The notes beneath the pieces are model-generated. The model saw only the letters and a program-made list of their open reading frames with translations, ran no database searches and was not told where the DNA came from. A stretch of DNA of 64,000 bases, from positions 340,811 through 404,810 of the forward strand of contig JADKFU010000002.1 in assembly GCA_016717285.1 (NCBI GenBank), given 5' to 3'. The DNA is from Chitinophagaceae bacterium (GTDB lineage: Bacteria > Bacteroidota > Bacteroidia > Chitinophagales > UBA10324). This document shows, in pieces, positions 63,666 through 64,000 of this stretch (positions are counted from its first letter, which is position 1; each line of letters opens with the position of its first letter). A program made the position numbers and the translations under genes.

Positions 63666-64000
63666 ATGGAATTCAAACATTTATTAGTTGACTTGAATGA
63701 AGGAGTGTTAACCCTCACAATCAACCGCCCTGAAAAATTAAATGCGCTCAATCGTGAAGTGATTGAAGAATGGATATTGCCTTTAATGATGTTTATGAGA
63801 ATGATGAGATTCGTGGAGTAATAATCACAGGTTCAGGGGCAAAAGCATTTGTAGCCGGAGCTGACATAACAGAATTCACGTCCTTCACAACAGAACAGGC
63901 AAAAGAAATGTCGGCGAATGGTCACAGGGTTTTTAATAAGATTGAAGCAGCGCCTAAACCGGTAATAGCTGCCATAAATGGATTTGCTTTGGGAGGTGGT
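63666..64000 (+). CDS. Enoyl-CoA hydratase/isomerase (crotonase), 3' truncated by window; frameshifted
   Basis: The crotonase opens MEFKHLLVDLNEGVLTLTIN and RPEKLNALNREVIEE. The frame breaks at 63770-63771, where a missing T would give EELDIAFNDVYENDEIRG. The oxyanion-hole segment GAKAFVAGADITEF is visible, and GFALGGG, the second oxyanion motif, is cut by the window end. Enoyl-CoA hydratases add water to trans-2-enoyl-CoA in beta-oxidation and related pathways. It is 12 bases downstream of the B12 subunit on the same strand. Confidence 0.85.

Overview
The window is a stretch of a Bacteroidota chromosome. Lineage markers are the type IX secretion system (T9SS) genes gldJ, porP/sprF, porU and porV, four large proteins ending in T9SS sorting domains, a DUF5606 protein, and promoters of the Bacteroidota form TTG-N19-TAnnTTTG. 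The module mix (GEVED plus BNR-associated repeats) points to the Chitinophagia/Saprospiria side of the phylum, but that placement is inference. No phage, integrase, transposase or CRISPR array is visible.

Layout. 1-2.0 kb: 3' part of a 2-oxoglutarate/Fe(II) dioxygenase and a ChrA-type transporter. 2.2-15.9 kb: two neighbouring giant secreted paralogues built from about 300-residue GEVED+BNR modules. 15.9-18.0 kb: a minus-strand sulfur operon (SQR-like flavoprotein, TusE/DsrC-like protein, DsrE-like protein). 18.3-26.3 kb: T9SS locus gldJ, porP/sprF, porU, porV, with ispF behind it. 26.8-33.3 kb: secreted arylsulfotransferase-like protein, M13 peptidase, purK-purE. 33.4-40.0 kb: two GT-C-like membrane proteins tail to tail and a secreted beta-helix protein. 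40.2-46.6 kb: PolB-like 3'-5' exonuclease, HerA-like ATPase, rlmN, a Phd/VapC-type toxin-antitoxin pair and an APC permease. 46.76-47.42 kb: a 118-bp tandem array in front of dnaN. 47.5-53.8 kb: dnaN, DUF5606, rpsT, radC, acyl-CoA dehydrogenase, DUF502 protein, phospholipase C-like protein. 53.8-56.7 kb: OsmC, YceI, pirin and an AraC regulator on one strand. 56.7-61.4 kb: two tRNA-Ser genes, a small exported protein, a tryptophanase, TatD, a small beta-barrel and a polysaccharide deacetylase. 61.7-64 kb: gltX (broken), a small protein, a B12-binding mutase subunit and an enoyl-CoA hydratase cut by the window end.

How it fits together. The gldJ-porP-porU-porV locus encodes parts of the machine that exports and attaches proteins with C-terminal sorting domains. 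Four such cargo proteins (two GEVED giants, the arylsulfotransferase and the beta-helix protein) lie in the same window. The rest is mainly housekeeping (purine, isoprenoid, translation, replication, fatty-acid/propionate metabolism) with a compact sulfide/persulfide cluster.

Sequence quality matters when reading this window. Several genes are broken by one-base changes, mostly in short homopolymers (porU, a membrane protein twice, two small exported proteins), and lesions become dense after about 61.9 kb, where gltX also lacks an internal block. Since gltX is normally essential, I read these as consensus errors, not real decay.
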